Shown: positions 48,601-59,265 of the stretch, one piece after another
How the letters are laid out: the number at the start of each line of letters is the position of its first letter
Numbering within the stretch: the stretch's first letter is position 1
Source: Dyadobacter pollutisoli
GTDB taxonomy: Bacteria; Bacteroidota; Bacteroidia; Cytophagales; Spirosomataceae
Length of the DNA stretch: 64,000 bases
Direction of reading: 5' to 3'
NCBI RefSeq assembly: GCF_026625565.1
Contig: NZ_CP112998.1
Location: 1,242,501 to 1,306,500 of the forward strand
The notes under the pieces: generated by a model
Seen by the model: only the letters and a program-made list of their open reading frames with translations
What the model was told of the DNA's origin: nothing
Databases searched by the model: none
Position numbers and translations under genes: made by a program

Positions 48601-50825
48601 TTAAGGGTATGATTCCAGAGGAATTCTAATGATCAGTTCAGTAAAGCAACCAGGTTCTGTTTCCAACTGCATCTCCCCCCATGGCCCTTGGTGATGATCT
48701 CGTAGCTCAGGCTTAGCCCCAGGCCGGTGCCCTGCCCGGTGGGTTTGGTGGTAAAGAAAGGCTGGAAGATTTTGTCGCGGATGCCCTCGGGAATGCCACT
48801 GCCGTTGTCTTTCACAGATAACTCTACCTGACTCTGAACCCGGCGGGTACTGATCCACACCGTCGGCTGGTAGGTCCCTTCGTCGGCTACTCCGGCCACT
48901 GCTACCTGTTTGTACTGCTTTTCCCGCACGGCGTAGAAGGCATTGTTGCACAGATTCAGCAACACCCGCCCGATTTCCTGCGGAGCCACCTCCACCGGGG
49001 GTAGCGTATTCTCGAAGTCCGTAATGAGCTGCACCTGGAAGTCGGGGTCCCGGGCCGGATCACCGGGGGTGCAGCCTTCCGACCGCCGCATGCCGTTGTA
49101 GGCCAGCCGCAGGTACTCGTCGGCCAGGGCGTTGAGGTCGGTGGGCCTTCGCTCGTCGGAGCTGCTACGACTGTGCTCGAGCATGGAGCGGACGATGGCC
49201 GACGCGCGTTGTCCGTTCTCGGCGATGTAGCCCATGTTATCACGTAGGTAGCTGGACAGGTCTATGACGGCCTCCATATTTTGGCTTTTGGCGCTCTCTT
49301 GCAGCTCCTCGGCCAGCTCGGCGGATACCTCGGCGAAGTTGTTGACGAAGTTGAGCGGGTTCTGGATCTCGTGGGCGATACCGGCCGTGAGCTCGCCCAG
49401 GCTGGCCATTTTTTCTTTCTGGATGAGTTGACTTTGGGTAGCTTTGAGCGTATTGAGAGATTGTTGTAGTTGGGCGGTACGATCGGTTACCTTTTTTTCA
49501 AGGGTTTCGTTTTGTTGAGCCAGAATGAGTTGTTTCTCCTGTTCGTGTGCCAGCGTTTGGGCCGATAGTTTCTTTACAGTAGCCAACTGAATCGACAGGC
49601 TTTTACTGGTAAAGGCAAACTCCCAGGCCAGGTAAATGGACAGGAAAATAGGTATCGGCCAACTGCGAAGAAGATCGTATGGCAAAATAAAGGCCCGGTT
49701 TAGTGGTAACCAGGTCGTGTAATCGTTCACGATCCGACCGACCATTCCCAACAAGGCCATCCCCAGTCCGGCTAGAACGATGGTGGAACCCCTTCGTTTG
49801 CGACTGACAGCCGAAATGGTCAGGCGGAGAGCCTCGGCCAGCATTACGACGGCGGATCCAATCTCAATCCAGGGAACACCGGTTTGATAGTTAGTTAAAT
49901 AGATAACCATCAACAGGCCACAGGCAACCAGCGAGGCGCGAAAATAGGATGACTTCGGTAGGTCGAAAGTCGCATACAGGGCCTTTACCAGGAAAATGTA
50001 GATAAACGGGCAAAGCGCCCCCCGCAGCCAACCCAGATACATCAACAGCCGCAGATTGGTAAGTTGGTTTACTTGGAACAGCCCCAAAATCATCCAGTAA
50101 AAACAATAAATCAGTACTGAAACAGCAAAATATAGATTGGCGCGTTGGGACGGGTAAAACAGGAAAAAGAAGAAATGCAGCAGCGACAGGATGAAAAATA
50201 TACCTATACTGGTAAAGACAAAGGATACAAAAAGGTTATGATTGGAGCGGTTTATTGAAAATCGTTCCATATCATTTATTCCGACCAAATACAAGAAATT
50301 TGAGTTTTGCGCAAACCTGTTATAGGGCAAATGTGGTTGAACGGCAAACCGAACGGCCAGCACATACGCTGAGTTTGCAGCTGCGGGTAAGCCAATCAGG
50401 TTTTTGTATTTAAAAACGAATTTGGCCTCCCCGGCATGGGGTGATACCATGCCCAATTGTTGCCGGAGATGACCATTTATGAAGAGCTCCGAGGCACCGG
50501 ACTGCATGACTCTCATGCCCAGGGCTTGTTGGGTAAATATGGCGCTGTCTACCTGAATATGCAACCGGAGCCAGCCGATGCCGGCCCGGCGTACCTGGGG
50601 AAGTTCCGTGATATCCCGCGCAGGATTAATACTTTCCCAGCCAGAATCGTCAAAATCAGGTTTGGCAAATTCGGGATTATCGCCGGCGTGCCATCGCCAG
50701 CCTTTGTCGAGCAGAAGCCCTTGTGGCGGGAGGCTGTCGATTCGAAAAATCGGCGCACTGTCGGATTGCGCCCGTGCGCCATATATAGTAAGGCAAACCA
50801 GTATAAAGGGCAGGAGTTGTTTCAT
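48601..50825 (-). CDS. 7TM-type sensor histidine kinase 2, frameshifted at a C6/G6 run
   Basis: The protein has a signal peptide, a periplasmic beta-sandwich sensor (residues 25-190, 7TMR-DISM extracellular-like: GWRWHAGDNPEFAKPDFDDS), and seven membrane helices (200-400). A coiled coil, HisKA (AHEIQNPLNFVNNFAE) and HATPase (VKDNGSGIPEGI, GLGLSLSYEI) follow. At 48675-48680 the plus strand has six C; one more would restore the native end GEMQLETEPGCFTELIIRIP with the stop at 48601. As written the protein ends early at 48633 with a changed last 12 residues, after all catalytic motifs. It may still be active. Confidence 0.85.
48834..49445. repeat. 612-bp near-identical block, copy in kinase 2
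   Basis: Partner of 46867-47478, one mismatch in 612 bp. It spans the segment from the coiled-coil end through most of the ATP-binding domain. Confidence 0.92.
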
Positions 50826-50834
50826 GGTGAAGCC

Positions 50835-52767
50835 TTATGAAAGTGGCAGACAAACCATAAATTCCGTATTTGCTCCTTCACAGCTCTCGATCTTCATCTC
50901 GCCCCCGTGGCCCTTGGTGACAATGTCATAGCTCAGGCTCAGCCCCAGACCCGTCCCTTCTCCTGTAGGCTTGGTAGTAAAGAAGGGCTGGAAGACTTTG
51001 TCGCGGATAGCATCGCGAATTCCGCTGCCGTTGTCTTTCACAGATAACTCTACCTGACCCTGAACTTGCCGGGTACTCACCCACACCGTCGCTTGGTAAG
51101 GGGCTTCTTCTGGTAATCCGGCATTGACCAGCTGCTGGCCTTGCTTCTCCCGTACGGCATAGAAGGCATTGTTGTACAGATTCAGCAGCACCCGCCCGAT
51201 TTCCTGCGGAGCTACCTCCACTGCGGGCAGGTCCGGATCGAAATCAGTAATGAGCTCTACCTGAAAGTCGGGTTTCTGGGCTGGATCGCCGGGGGGGCGG
51301 CCTTCCGACCGCCGCATGCCATGGTAGGCCAGCCGCAGGTACTCGTCGGCCAGGTCGTTGAGGTCGGAGGGCCGGCGCTCGTCGGATCTGCTGCGGGAGT
51401 GCCCGAGCATGGAACGGACGATGGCCGACGCCCGCTGTCCGTTCTCGGCGATGTAGCCCATGTTCTCACGCAGGTCGTTGGACAGGGCCGTGGCCACGGG
51501 GATGTCGCCCGCGCCGACGGTCTCGGCCAGCTCTTCGGCCAGTTCGGCGGAGACCTCGGCGAAGTTGTTGACGAAGTTAAGCGGGTTCTGGATCTCGTGG
51601 GCGATGCCAGCCGTCAGCTCCCCCAGGGAAGCCATTTTCTCTTTCTGAATGAGCTGGGTCTGGGTGGTTTTGAGTGTATCGAGAGCGAGTTGAAGTTGGT
51701 TGGTTCGTTCGGTCACCAGGGCTTCCATCTGGTGGCTGTAGCGGTGCAGGGAGTCTGTCATGCGGTTGAACTGCCGGGCCAGCGTTCCCACCTCGTCGTT
51801 GACCGTCACGGGTACCTGCACCGTCAGATTCCCCACGTCGACCTGGCGCACCCCGTCCAGGATCTGGTGGAGGGGACTCAATAGATTGGACCGTAGAAAA
51901 AGCGGCAGTCCCACGATAACAGCCAGCGCGGTGAGTGGAATCAGGATCAAAAATGCTACCACCATCTGGTGGTTCACCAGGTTGAAGTTCGGTAAGTCCA
52001 CAATCAGTTGATGCAGCAGAATAGGTGTAAGTCCTAAAATGATGAGCAGGGGACACAGCACCAGGCCCACAACTTTGGCCTGAAACGAGGTGCGCTGCGG
52101 GGTATAGTTCAGAAAGACAATGGCCGCATACGTGATTTGAATAAGATTCAATGAGTGTACCACATAGTACCAAAGTGTAAATGGAGGATATCCCATAAGG
52201 CTGGCCACGGGATTATAAATGACAATTGCCCAAATTGAAAAATTGAGGAACGCCCACTTTTGAAAGCCTCTCAGCATTTTGGTGGGGTCAGTAGACCGGC
52301 CCGATTCAAGTTTAGCTCGGCGGGCCTTTCTGGTATAAACCCCTACTACCCAAGCTTCACTCGTCAAAAAGGCCAGAGCTTGAATGATATTTCGAGTGCC
52401 GATACCTTGTAGCAAAAGGGTCAATGCCATTGTTAGACCCAAAACTAACAATACCCAATTGGACTCCTTTTTAAAAGAATTCCCTCCGCATTGGTAGGCA
52501 AACCACACAAAAAATAAATTTGCAAAGGACAGAATGAAGTTACCCACCCCTGCTAGAACTCTGTGAAAGGGGGGGATGTATTACAATGTTGTATAAAACA
52601 TCATTGGCAAAAAATAGACACACTGAAAAGAAGTACCCTAAAAAGAGTTTGGCTTCCAGATTCTTATTGGGTAAGCTGAGTAGGTAGCTCAGAATTGCGA
52701 GGGCAAGGGAAAGTTCGGCCATCAACGCAACAGCGGATACATTAAATTCAAACCAGTCAGGGTTCAT
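50835..52767 (-). pseudogene. Membrane sensor histidine kinase 3, frameshifted at a G7/C7 run
   Basis: The N-terminal frame (52767-52540) reads MNPDWFEFNVSAVALMAELS and LPNKNLEAKLFLGYF, like kinase 1, and breaks at the seven-base run 52569-52575 (G on the plus strand). The rest continues in another frame as VLAGVGNFILSFANLFFVWF, then HAMP, HisKA (AHEIQNPLNFVNNFAE) and HATPase (LLNLYNNAFYAV, VKDNGSGIRDAI, GEGTGLGLSLSYDI). Deleting one base restores a 640-residue protein closely similar to kinase 1. It is the first gene of the operon. If the frameshift is real, only a start inside the membrane region (52547) could give a truncated kinase. Confidence 0.8.
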
Positions 52768-52805
52768 CGGGTCTTTGGTTCAGGGTATGATTTTTTATAA
52801 ATTCT

Positions 52806-52821
52806 CACTAGTAACCTAGTG
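52806..52821. promoter_or_regulatory. Inverted repeat upstream of the kinase operon
   Basis: CACTAG and CTAGTG flank 4 nt, 39 nt upstream of the first kinase ATG. Possible regulator site; too short to be certain. Confidence 0.3.
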
Positions 52822-52859
52822 GCTATACAGAAGCGGTAGCTTCGGTAATTGGGCTATAA

Positions 52860-52884
52860 GTACTGCCGGATATGCCGGCAGTAC
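52860..52884. terminator. Hairpin between the beta-barrel gene and the kinase operon
   Basis: GTACTGCCGG and CCGGCAGTAC form a 10-bp stem with a 5-nt loop. It lies after the end of the minus-strand beta-barrel gene. No strong T-run follows on the minus strand. Confidence 0.5.
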
Positions 52885-53031
52885 CCTTCTTTACCTTGCG
52901 GAGAAACCATACCTTCAGGTGCTTTAGGTAGTGTACGGCACCTGGACTCAGACCCAATGACCTCCGAAAGGAGTTACGCTGATTTTTTTTGTGGGCAATC
53001 AGCTAATTTATTCATTTTCTTTACATTAAAT

Positions 53032-55488
53032 TTAAATTAATAAAGATTTTCCGCTACCTAATTGGATACGCCCCCCCCGGCTCCGCTCTTCCTCGGAACC
53101 CGTGGCCCGGCGATTGGCAGCGTTGACAGTCTTCTTGCTAAAAGTGTTGGTGTAGGTAAATTGCACCACCCGTGGTTCAAAGTTAAGCCCCCAACTACTC
53201 ACCTGCCTCACCGCGGGGTTGTCGGTAATGACCCGCAGGCGGTTCGTCCAGAACAGATCCGTTACGTTTACCAGCAGATTTCCGCCACTCTTAAATTTTT
53301 TCTTCAACCCGGCATTGACACTCCCCATGGCTTTTACTCTGGCAATACCCATGAACGAGGGAGTGGTATAAAAAAGGGCGAGTTCCGCGGTCCAGGTCTT
53401 GCTCAGGGTAAACGTGCTGGCGTTGAGCCCATTGCCGGCAAAGATCCGTAGCGATACGGGTTTGCCCTCCGCCAAGGTTTCGATCGCCTGTCCGTACCCG
53501 GTCAGGTTGGTTTGCATATGCCACCAGTTGGTGAGGCGCACCGGGAACGAGAAGGTCGTCGTCAGCCCGTTGATCGAATTAATATTCTCTGGCCTTCCCA
53601 CGGACGTACCGGAGGTGGAGTCCACCCGGATCCGGAAGCGGTCCAGGGCGTTGCGGTCGTGGGTGTACCGGACCGTGAACAGGTAGCTGCTCTTAAACCG
53701 ATAGGTGGCCTCCACGGCATCCGTAAAGGTGGGCAGAAGGTTCGGGTTGCCCGTCACAAATGTATAGGGGCTGGTAAAAATCACCCACGGAGCCAGAAGG
53801 GAATACTGAGGCCGGGCGATCCGGCGGCTGTATGCCAGTCGCAGACTGCTGGTTTTGTTTAAGTCCTTCGTCCAGAAAATACTTGGGAAAAAGCTTCCGT
53901 AGCGACGACGAACCACCGGTGGCTCGCCGGGCTCACCCAAATCAGTACGGGTGTATTCGTAGCGCAGGCCGGCCTGTAATTTCTGACCTTTAGGGAGCTG
54001 AAACTGCCCGTTCGCATACAGCGCGTCAACAACCTCATCCAGGTCATACAATTGGCTGAGGCCCGCGTCGCGTCGCCATATCCCGTCGCGATTTTTGCTG
54101 ACGGTCAAGTCGTTGCTCAGCTGCATCCGGGTCGACTTAGCCCCAAAATCGAGGCGGTGCTGCTTTCCCAGCGCCTGGCTGTAATCGGCTTTCAGAACCC
54201 AGATCCGGATGGGCGATTCTTTGGTAATGTTGGTCAGATCAGTCTGGCTGGTACCTAGCTGGGGAAAGGCCGAAAGATTGGTATAATCGTGCGGGTTCTG
54301 GTTGTTGTAGATCAGGTAGTCCACATCCAGGCTGAGTTGCTGCTTCCCGGCAAAGGTATGCCGCACGTTTGCATTGACCATCTGGTGGTACCAGATATTC
54401 TTTCCATCGTCAGTCAAAATACTTTGTTCCATCAGCGGACCATTTTGGCGAATGTTCGTCACGCGAGTCGCGTCTTCGTAAAAACCGTTGAAAAAACCCG
54501 CAAACTGCCCACCAATCACCGTATTGGGGCTTAGGCTATAGTCAAAGCCCAGGCGGGCGTTGTGGGTTTGTCTGCGGTGGTAGTTTTGGCTATTGAAGTC
54601 CCATAAACTCACGATCCCTTCGTTGCTGATGCGCATGTCACCGATAAATTCCATCCACGTCCGGCTGTGCAGCACGGAGTAATCCCCGAACAGATTCAGG
54701 TTTTTCTTCCGGTAGTTTAACAAAAGCGAGCCGTTCAGGCGTTCGAACCGTCCCAAGCCCGCCGACAGCGTGTAGCTTCCGTTGGTGCCTTCGTTGATAT
54801 TTTTTTTCAGCACAATGTTGATCAAACCGGCATCTCCCTCCGCATCGTACTGGGCGGGTGGGTTCGTAATCAATTCCACTTTGTCAATGTTCGAGGCGTT
54901 CATGCCGCTTAGCATCTGCACCACGGCCTCCATGGGCAGGCGGTTCAGTCGGCCGTCGATCATCACAAGCACGCCATTTTTGCCGTTCAGTGAAAGACCA
55001 CCGTTCTGGCGATTGACCGTTACACCCGGCGAACGTTCCAGTACATCGAGGGCCGAGCCCCCGGCGGCGGTCAGCATATTTTCCACATTCACCACAAGCT
55101 TGTCCATTTGCTGCTCGAACAGTGGCTTTTTGGCCAATACATTTACTTCGGTCAGTTGGTGGGCTTCGGGCGTGAGTACCAGGGAGGGTAACTGATGACG
55201 GGCCCCGGTGGCCAGGGTGATCGGCGTAGAGTACCGTTTTTCGAAACCTACTGCCGAAACTGCCACTCGAAAGGTACCCTCACGGGTATTTTCAATTACA
55301 AAGTGTCCTGATTCGGTGGCTATCGCTCCTTTGACCAGCGATGAGTCAGTCCCGTTGAGCAGAAAAACGGTAGCATAGGGTACGGGACTTCCCTTGCTGT
55401 CCTGAACCGTGCCTACAACAGACTGTCCGGAGGCTTCTATGGCCAATAGTGCCATACACATGATAATGGGGAGGTACAATGACTTCAT
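53032..55488 (-). CDS. Outer-membrane beta-barrel protein (TonB-dependent-receptor fold)
   Basis: The 818-residue protein has a signal peptide (to about residue 22), a carboxypeptidase-D-like regulatory domain (GTVQDSKGSPVPYATVFLLN), and a plug domain (LDVLERSPGVTVNRQNGGLS, VLVMIDGRLNRLPMEAVVQM, IELITNPPAQYDAEG-like segment). A barrel of the OMP_b-brl_3 type ends the protein (YRFKSSYLFTVRYTHDRNAL). Such proteins act as outer-membrane transporters or structural barrels. No SusD partner is present. It is the gene just upstream of the kinase operon on the same strand, separated by 264 nt, so the kinases may sense something related to its transport. Confidence 0.85.
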   Translation of the reverse strand: MKSLYLPIIMCMALLAIEASGQSVVGTVQDSKGSPVPYATVFLLNGTDSSLVKGAIATESGHFVIENTREGTFRVAVSAVGFEKRYSTPITLATGARHQLPSLVLTPEAHQLTEVNVLAKKPLFEQQMDKLVVNVENMLTAAGGSALDVLERSPGVTVNRQNGGLSLNGKNGVLVMIDGRLNRLPMEAVVQMLSGMNASNIDKVELITNPPAQYDAEGDAGLINIVLKKNINEGTNGSYTLSAGLGRFERLNGSLLLNYRKKNLNLFGDYSVLHSRTWMEFIGDMRISNEGIVSLWDFNSQNYHRRQTHNARLGFDYSLSPNTVIGGQFAGFFNGFYEDATRVTNIRQNGPLMEQSILTDDGKNIWYHQMVNANVRHTFAGKQQLSLDVDYLIYNNQNPHDYTNLSAFPQLGTSQTDLTNITKESPIRIWVLKADYSQALGKQHRLDFGAKSTRMQLSNDLTVSKNRDGIWRRDAGLSQLYDLDEVVDALYANGQFQLPKGQKLQAGLRYEYTRTDLGEPGEPPVVRRRYGSFFPSIFWTKDLNKTSSLRLAYSRRIARPQYSLLAPWVIFTSPYTFVTGNPNLLPTFTDAVEATYRFKSSYLFTVRYTHDRNALDRFRIRVDSTSGTSVGRPENINSINGLTTTFSFPVRLTNWWHMQTNLTGYGQAIETLAEGKPVSLRIFAGNGLNASTFTLSKTWTAELALFYTTPSFMGIARVKAMGSVNAGLKKKFKSGGNLLVNVTDLFWTNRLRVITDNPAVRQVSSWGLNFEPRVVQFTYTNTFSKKTVNAANRRATGSEEERSRGGRIQLGSGKSLLI

Positions 55489-55959
55489 AGCGATTCACGA
55501 TTAGTTTGTATGTTGTACAAACTTCGTTTATCCCTGACTCCCAGTCATTTGATTTTCGGTCAAAAAGCTTTGGATTCCGGACAGGCTACCTTAGATGTAG
55601 TACTTGCAGACACTTTTTGCCGTTTGAAGGGCCCTCAGTCATTTGATAGGGGAGTGGCCTACATTCGCACGAAATGTTCCATCGAGATACTTTGAATGGT
55701 AAAACAACCTGAAGAGCTGTGTTGGATAACTTACTTTGGTTGATTTAATGGGTTTTTTGCCCAAAAACTGGTTAACAAACGCACATTCTGCCAAGCAAGC
55801 ATACCGTAAAGAAAAGAACCCTTTTTTGACTGATTCACCTAACTTCGGTAGCATAGATTTCCATTTGTTCGGGAGTCAATTGAAGTACTGACAGCGCTAG
55901 ATGCTCAGGGTGGCGAACGAAACAATTCAGTGATACCTACACCATAAATCTTATTGAAA
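55489..55959. other. Intergenic region with dispersed-repeat copy
   Basis: No intact gene is supported. The right end holds repeat copy 2 (55861-55952); a short open frame at 55639-55854 (-) has no recognisable family. Confidence 0.45.
55861..55952 (+). repeat. About 90-bp dispersed repeat, copy 2
   Basis: It matches 35519-35609 over its whole length with scattered substitutions and a one-base indel near the start. It abuts the 3' end of the sulfatase gene. Confidence 0.75.
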
Positions 55960-57516
55960 CTAGCGAGGTGGCGGAAATGACCTGAGTGGACTGAACCTCT
56001 CGTAGGTTTCAAAAATATCACCATTCTTTCCCATTCGGGGATCGCCTGTTGTGGTCAGGTAGGATTTTAATTTTTTGTCTAGGGCCGCTACAATATTTTT
56101 CATATTCGACTGGGCGGCCAAATTGTGCAGACAGGCCGGGTCTTTGATGATGTCGTACAGTTCCTGGCCGGGGCGTTTGTCGACCGCCATATGGAAAAAT
56201 GGAGCCACGTCTGGCCTCTTACGGTTGGAAAAAACGTAGGATTCATTAAAATCATCGATGTCGAAATAGGCGCTGTCCAGACCGGCGAGTTTACCGCCTT
56301 CTTTGATTTCCTGCGGATCGCCGGCAGGCCAGCGGTCAGGGTAAACGTTCCAGATGTACAGATATTGCCTGGTGCGGATGCAGCGCTGCGGATATCCCAG
56401 ATTTTTCCAGCGTGAAGAAGAATGCCGCTCCCGAGATGCATAGACCGCCTCGCGGCTTTTGTCTACTTCCCCCTGACCTTCGCCGGTGAGAATGTTCATC
56501 AGGCTTTTCCCGGCTATTGTTTTGGCGTCGAAGGGAACACCGGCCGCTTCCAGAAAGGTTGGCGCAAGGTCCGTCAGGCTCACAGGGTCGTCGATCTTCC
56601 GATTGCCTTTTGCCTTGCTTGCCCAACGGATGGCCAGCGGCAGATGGATACCATACTCATAGACATTGGCTTTGGCCCGCGGGAAAGGCATGCCATTGTC
56701 GGAAGTGACGACAATGATGGTATTGTCCAGTTCGCCCGTTTCTTCCAGCGTATGTATGATGCGTGCGAGATGGTTGTCAAACCATTGGATTTCGTACAGA
56801 TAGTCCATGATATCGGACTTGACTTCGTCGCTTTCCGGCAGAAATCCGGGTACTCTCACCTTTGATATATCCATCCCGCTTCGCTTGCCGATGCCGGTAG
56901 GATAGCGCCTGTGCGGCTCCTGGGCTCCGAACCAAAAGCAAAAAGGTTTGTCCTGGGGTTTGGAGGAAAGAAAGTTTTTGAAATTGCCAGCATAGTCGTT
57001 GTTGCTGATCCCTTTGGGCGCTTCCATGGTCAGCTTACTGAATGCCGGGCCCGCGGGATTTCTGTTGCGACCCGAAATTTTGAAATTACCAGGCCCCCAG
57101 CCCTTTCCGGTATGCCCGATAAAGTAACCTGATGCTTCAAGCAGGTCGGGATAGGTTTTGAATTGCTGCGAAAATGAGCTGGCATGCGTGCCGGCATGTT
57201 CCAGTTGCCAGCAGTTCTTCCCTGTCAGAATGGCGGCCCGGGAGGGGCTGCACCCTGGCGAGGCGGAGAATGCATTGGTGAAAAGAACACCTTCGCGGGC
57301 AACGCGATCAAATGCGGGCGTGCTGACGCCTTGGTAACCATACGTCGAGGCATGGGGATAGGATTGATCGTCGGAAATGACGAACAGGATGTTCGGGCGT
57401 TTGGCGGTAGACGATTTGTCCGGGTGGGCCATGACGGGTTGTTTGCCGGTTTTGGCGGCAAACAAGAACACGGACAGAACAAACAAGGCCGATAAGCTGA
57501 TAAGGTTCTTTTGCAT
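55960..57516 (-). CDS. Secreted arylsulfatase (S1 family)
   Basis: The 518-residue protein has a signal peptide (residues 1-21), the entry motif RPNILFVISDDQS with metal-binding Asp-Asp, and the formylglycine site CSPSR in SPGCSPSRAAILTG near residue 88. GKGWGPGN-type His/Lys region and VVTSDNGMPFPRAK with the late Asp-Asn metal ligands follow. Sulfatases of this type hydrolyse sulfate esters on glycans, with heparan- or chondroitin-type family members common. The Cys form needs a maturase, not seen here. It lies 30 nt after susD on the same strand and completes the locus as a desulfating step in the periplasm. Confidence 0.9.
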   Translation of the reverse strand: MQKNLISLSALFVLSVFLFAAKTGKQPVMAHPDKSSTAKRPNILFVISDDQSYPHASTYGYQGVSTPAFDRVAREGVLFTNAFSASPGCSPSRAAILTGKNCWQLEHAGTHASSFSQQFKTYPDLLEASGYFIGHTGKGWGPGNFKISGRNRNPAGPAFSKLTMEAPKGISNNDYAGNFKNFLSSKPQDKPFCFWFGAQEPHRRYPTGIGKRSGMDISKVRVPGFLPESDEVKSDIMDYLYEIQWFDNHLARIIHTLEETGELDNTIIVVTSDNGMPFPRAKANVYEYGIHLPLAIRWASKAKGNRKIDDPVSLTDLAPTFLEAAGVPFDAKTIAGKSLMNILTGEGQGEVDKSREAVYASRERHSSSRWKNLGYPQRCIRTRQYLYIWNVYPDRWPAGDPQEIKEGGKLAGLDSAYFDIDDFNESYVFSNRKRPDVAPFFHMAVDKRPGQELYDIIKDPACLHNLAAQSNMKNIVAALDKKLKSYLTTTGDPRMGKNGDIFETYERFSPLRSFPPPR

Positions 57517-57546
57517 AAAACTTTATTGGGCGTTGTATTTTAATGG

Positions 57547-59253
57547 TTATTTGGCATAGCCTGGATTTTGCTCGATCACCGCGTTGGTGTTCCGCTCGAT
57601 TTCACTGTATGGAATCGGGAACAGGTTGTTGTGCGGTTCAACGTCCACGCCAAAGTGGGCGGCGGTAGGATGACCGTTGCAGTATTTCGCCGTTCTTGCG
57701 TAAAGCAAACCCAGACGGTTCAGCGTGAGCCTTCTTTTTTCTTCAACGCCAAGTTCCCGCATTCTTTCATCCAGAATAAAATCGATTGTCACTTCCGCAG
57801 GCGTTACCAGTTTGGCATGAGCGCGCGCGCGGACCACATTGATATCGGCGGCGGCGGCCATTTGATCACCTAAGCCCAAATGCGCTTCGGCACGCAGCAG
57901 GTATGTTTCAGCCAGCCTGATAAAGTATTGGTCCGAGTAAGTCGTGCCCGCGCCGGAAGCATTCAACGTTTTTAAAACCGGGTCCACAAACAGCTCTGCA
58001 GGATGCTGCCCAGGAGTGGTAACCTTGGACTGATACGGATAGAAATTCCGGATCGTATCATCTAGGGTCTTTCTGAAAACACTTAAATGGTCGGAGAGCT
58101 TTTGCCCATACCAGGCCGAGGCCGGATTGTTGAACTTGACGTCGCGCACAAAATTATATTCCGAATTGCGTATATCATTCCAGTCATATTTCCAGATGCC
58201 ATATGTAAAATGGTTCGTCCCCCGAAAGCGACCGATCCCACGACCACCTGTGTAATCAGAAACACCCAGTGATAAAAATGGACTTATGCCGGAGGGATCC
58301 TTGTAGGGAAAAGAGTAAGGCCTTGGAGAATGATCACGTTCCAGCATCGGTCCGGCAAGGGAAGCCGAACGCACCACGCCACCCAATACATCGACTTCGT
58401 ATTGAAACACCCAGATACCTTCACTGTTTCCGGCGCTCCGGTTTTGGTTAAACCGGCGAAACAAGTCCCAATACACATCGCCCGGCTGCTTTGAAAGCGA
58501 TCCGAACCGCTGGGTCATCAATTTGTTGTTTGTATTGGCAATCACTTTTGAGGCTGCATCAACTGCATCCTGGAAGCGCCCGAGGGACAAATAGGTTTCG
58601 GACAGCAGGTGATTTGCCGCTGATGCGGATACTTTCCCGTCTTTTACCTGTTCCACGTCCGGCAGCAACGAAGCCGCAAATGCAAGGTCGTCGGCCGCCT
58701 GCTGGTAAACCTGCTGCCGGGAAGCGCGGGTATAGTCGGTTTTGGGTGAGCTGACCTCGTTGAGCTCGATCGGGACGCCGCCGTAGAGGTGGGCAAGGTT
58801 CCGGTAGGCGAGTCCGCGGAAAACCCTCGTTTCGGCTTCAATTGCCTTTTTTTGATCGTCGGTGAAACTGGTATTTCCTAACCTGTTGAGGATAATGTTG
58901 GCGCTGGAAATGATCTTGTAATACTGTTGCCAGTGAAACAGGGCCTGCACTGAGGTGGTCGTCAGCGTAGCTGGGTAGCTGCCAAAACGTTCATTGAGCT
59001 GCTGGGCTGCATTATAGCCCAGGTCTGTGCCGTAAATGTGGTCAAGCGGCCGGTGCTCACCCTCCGATAATGTGCCGCGCGTCAGGTCGTATAACGCGAT
59101 GATGGCGGAATTGAAATCGCTTTCTGTGATAAACGAATTTTCCGGGCTGGCAAAATCTTTGGGAACCTCGCGCAGAATTTCCTTTTCGTTACAACCCGCT
59201 GTCAGTATGGTGATCAGCAGGACCCATTTATTGATTGAAGCAAAGTATCTCAT
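57547..59253 (-). CDS. susD: SusD/RagB-type glycan-binding lipoprotein
   Basis: The 568-residue protein has a lipobox in ILTAGCNEKE near residue 20. The SusD N-terminal helices (DFNSAIIALYDLTRG, SANIILNRLGN, AIEAETRVFRGLAYRNLAHL), the TPR-like middle and the C-terminal RagB domain (YFIRLAETYLLRAEAHLGLG, FILDERMRELGVEEKRRLTL) follow. SusD caps the SusC barrel on the cell surface and binds the oligosaccharide. It follows susC by 12 nt on the same strand. The ligand is not readable from sequence; the sulfatase beside it suggests a sulfated glycan. Confidence 0.93.
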   Translation of the reverse strand: MRYFASINKWVLLITILTAGCNEKEILREVPKDFASPENSFITESDFNSAIIALYDLTRGTLSEGEHRPLDHIYGTDLGYNAAQQLNERFGSYPATLTTTSVQALFHWQQYYKIISSANIILNRLGNTSFTDDQKKAIEAETRVFRGLAYRNLAHLYGGVPIELNEVSSPKTDYTRASRQQVYQQAADDLAFAASLLPDVEQVKDGKVSASAANHLLSETYLSLGRFQDAVDAASKVIANTNNKLMTQRFGSLSKQPGDVYWDLFRRFNQNRSAGNSEGIWVFQYEVDVLGGVVRSASLAGPMLERDHSPRPYSFPYKDPSGISPFLSLGVSDYTGGRGIGRFRGTNHFTYGIWKYDWNDIRNSEYNFVRDVKFNNPASAWYGQKLSDHLSVFRKTLDDTIRNFYPYQSKVTTPGQHPAELFVDPVLKTLNASGAGTTYSDQYFIRLAETYLLRAEAHLGLGDQMAAAADINVVRARAHAKLVTPAEVTIDFILDERMRELGVEEKRRLTLNRLGLLYARTAKYCNGHPTAAHFGVDVEPHNNLFPIPYSEIERNTNAVIEQNPGYAK

Positions 59254-59265
59254 ACTGTTTTAAAT

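Noticed and set aside
46989..49243. Two identical 95-codon antisense-frame ORFs (46989-47276 and 48956-49243)
   Set aside because: They are shadows of the duplicated kinase core; identity follows from the repeated DNA.
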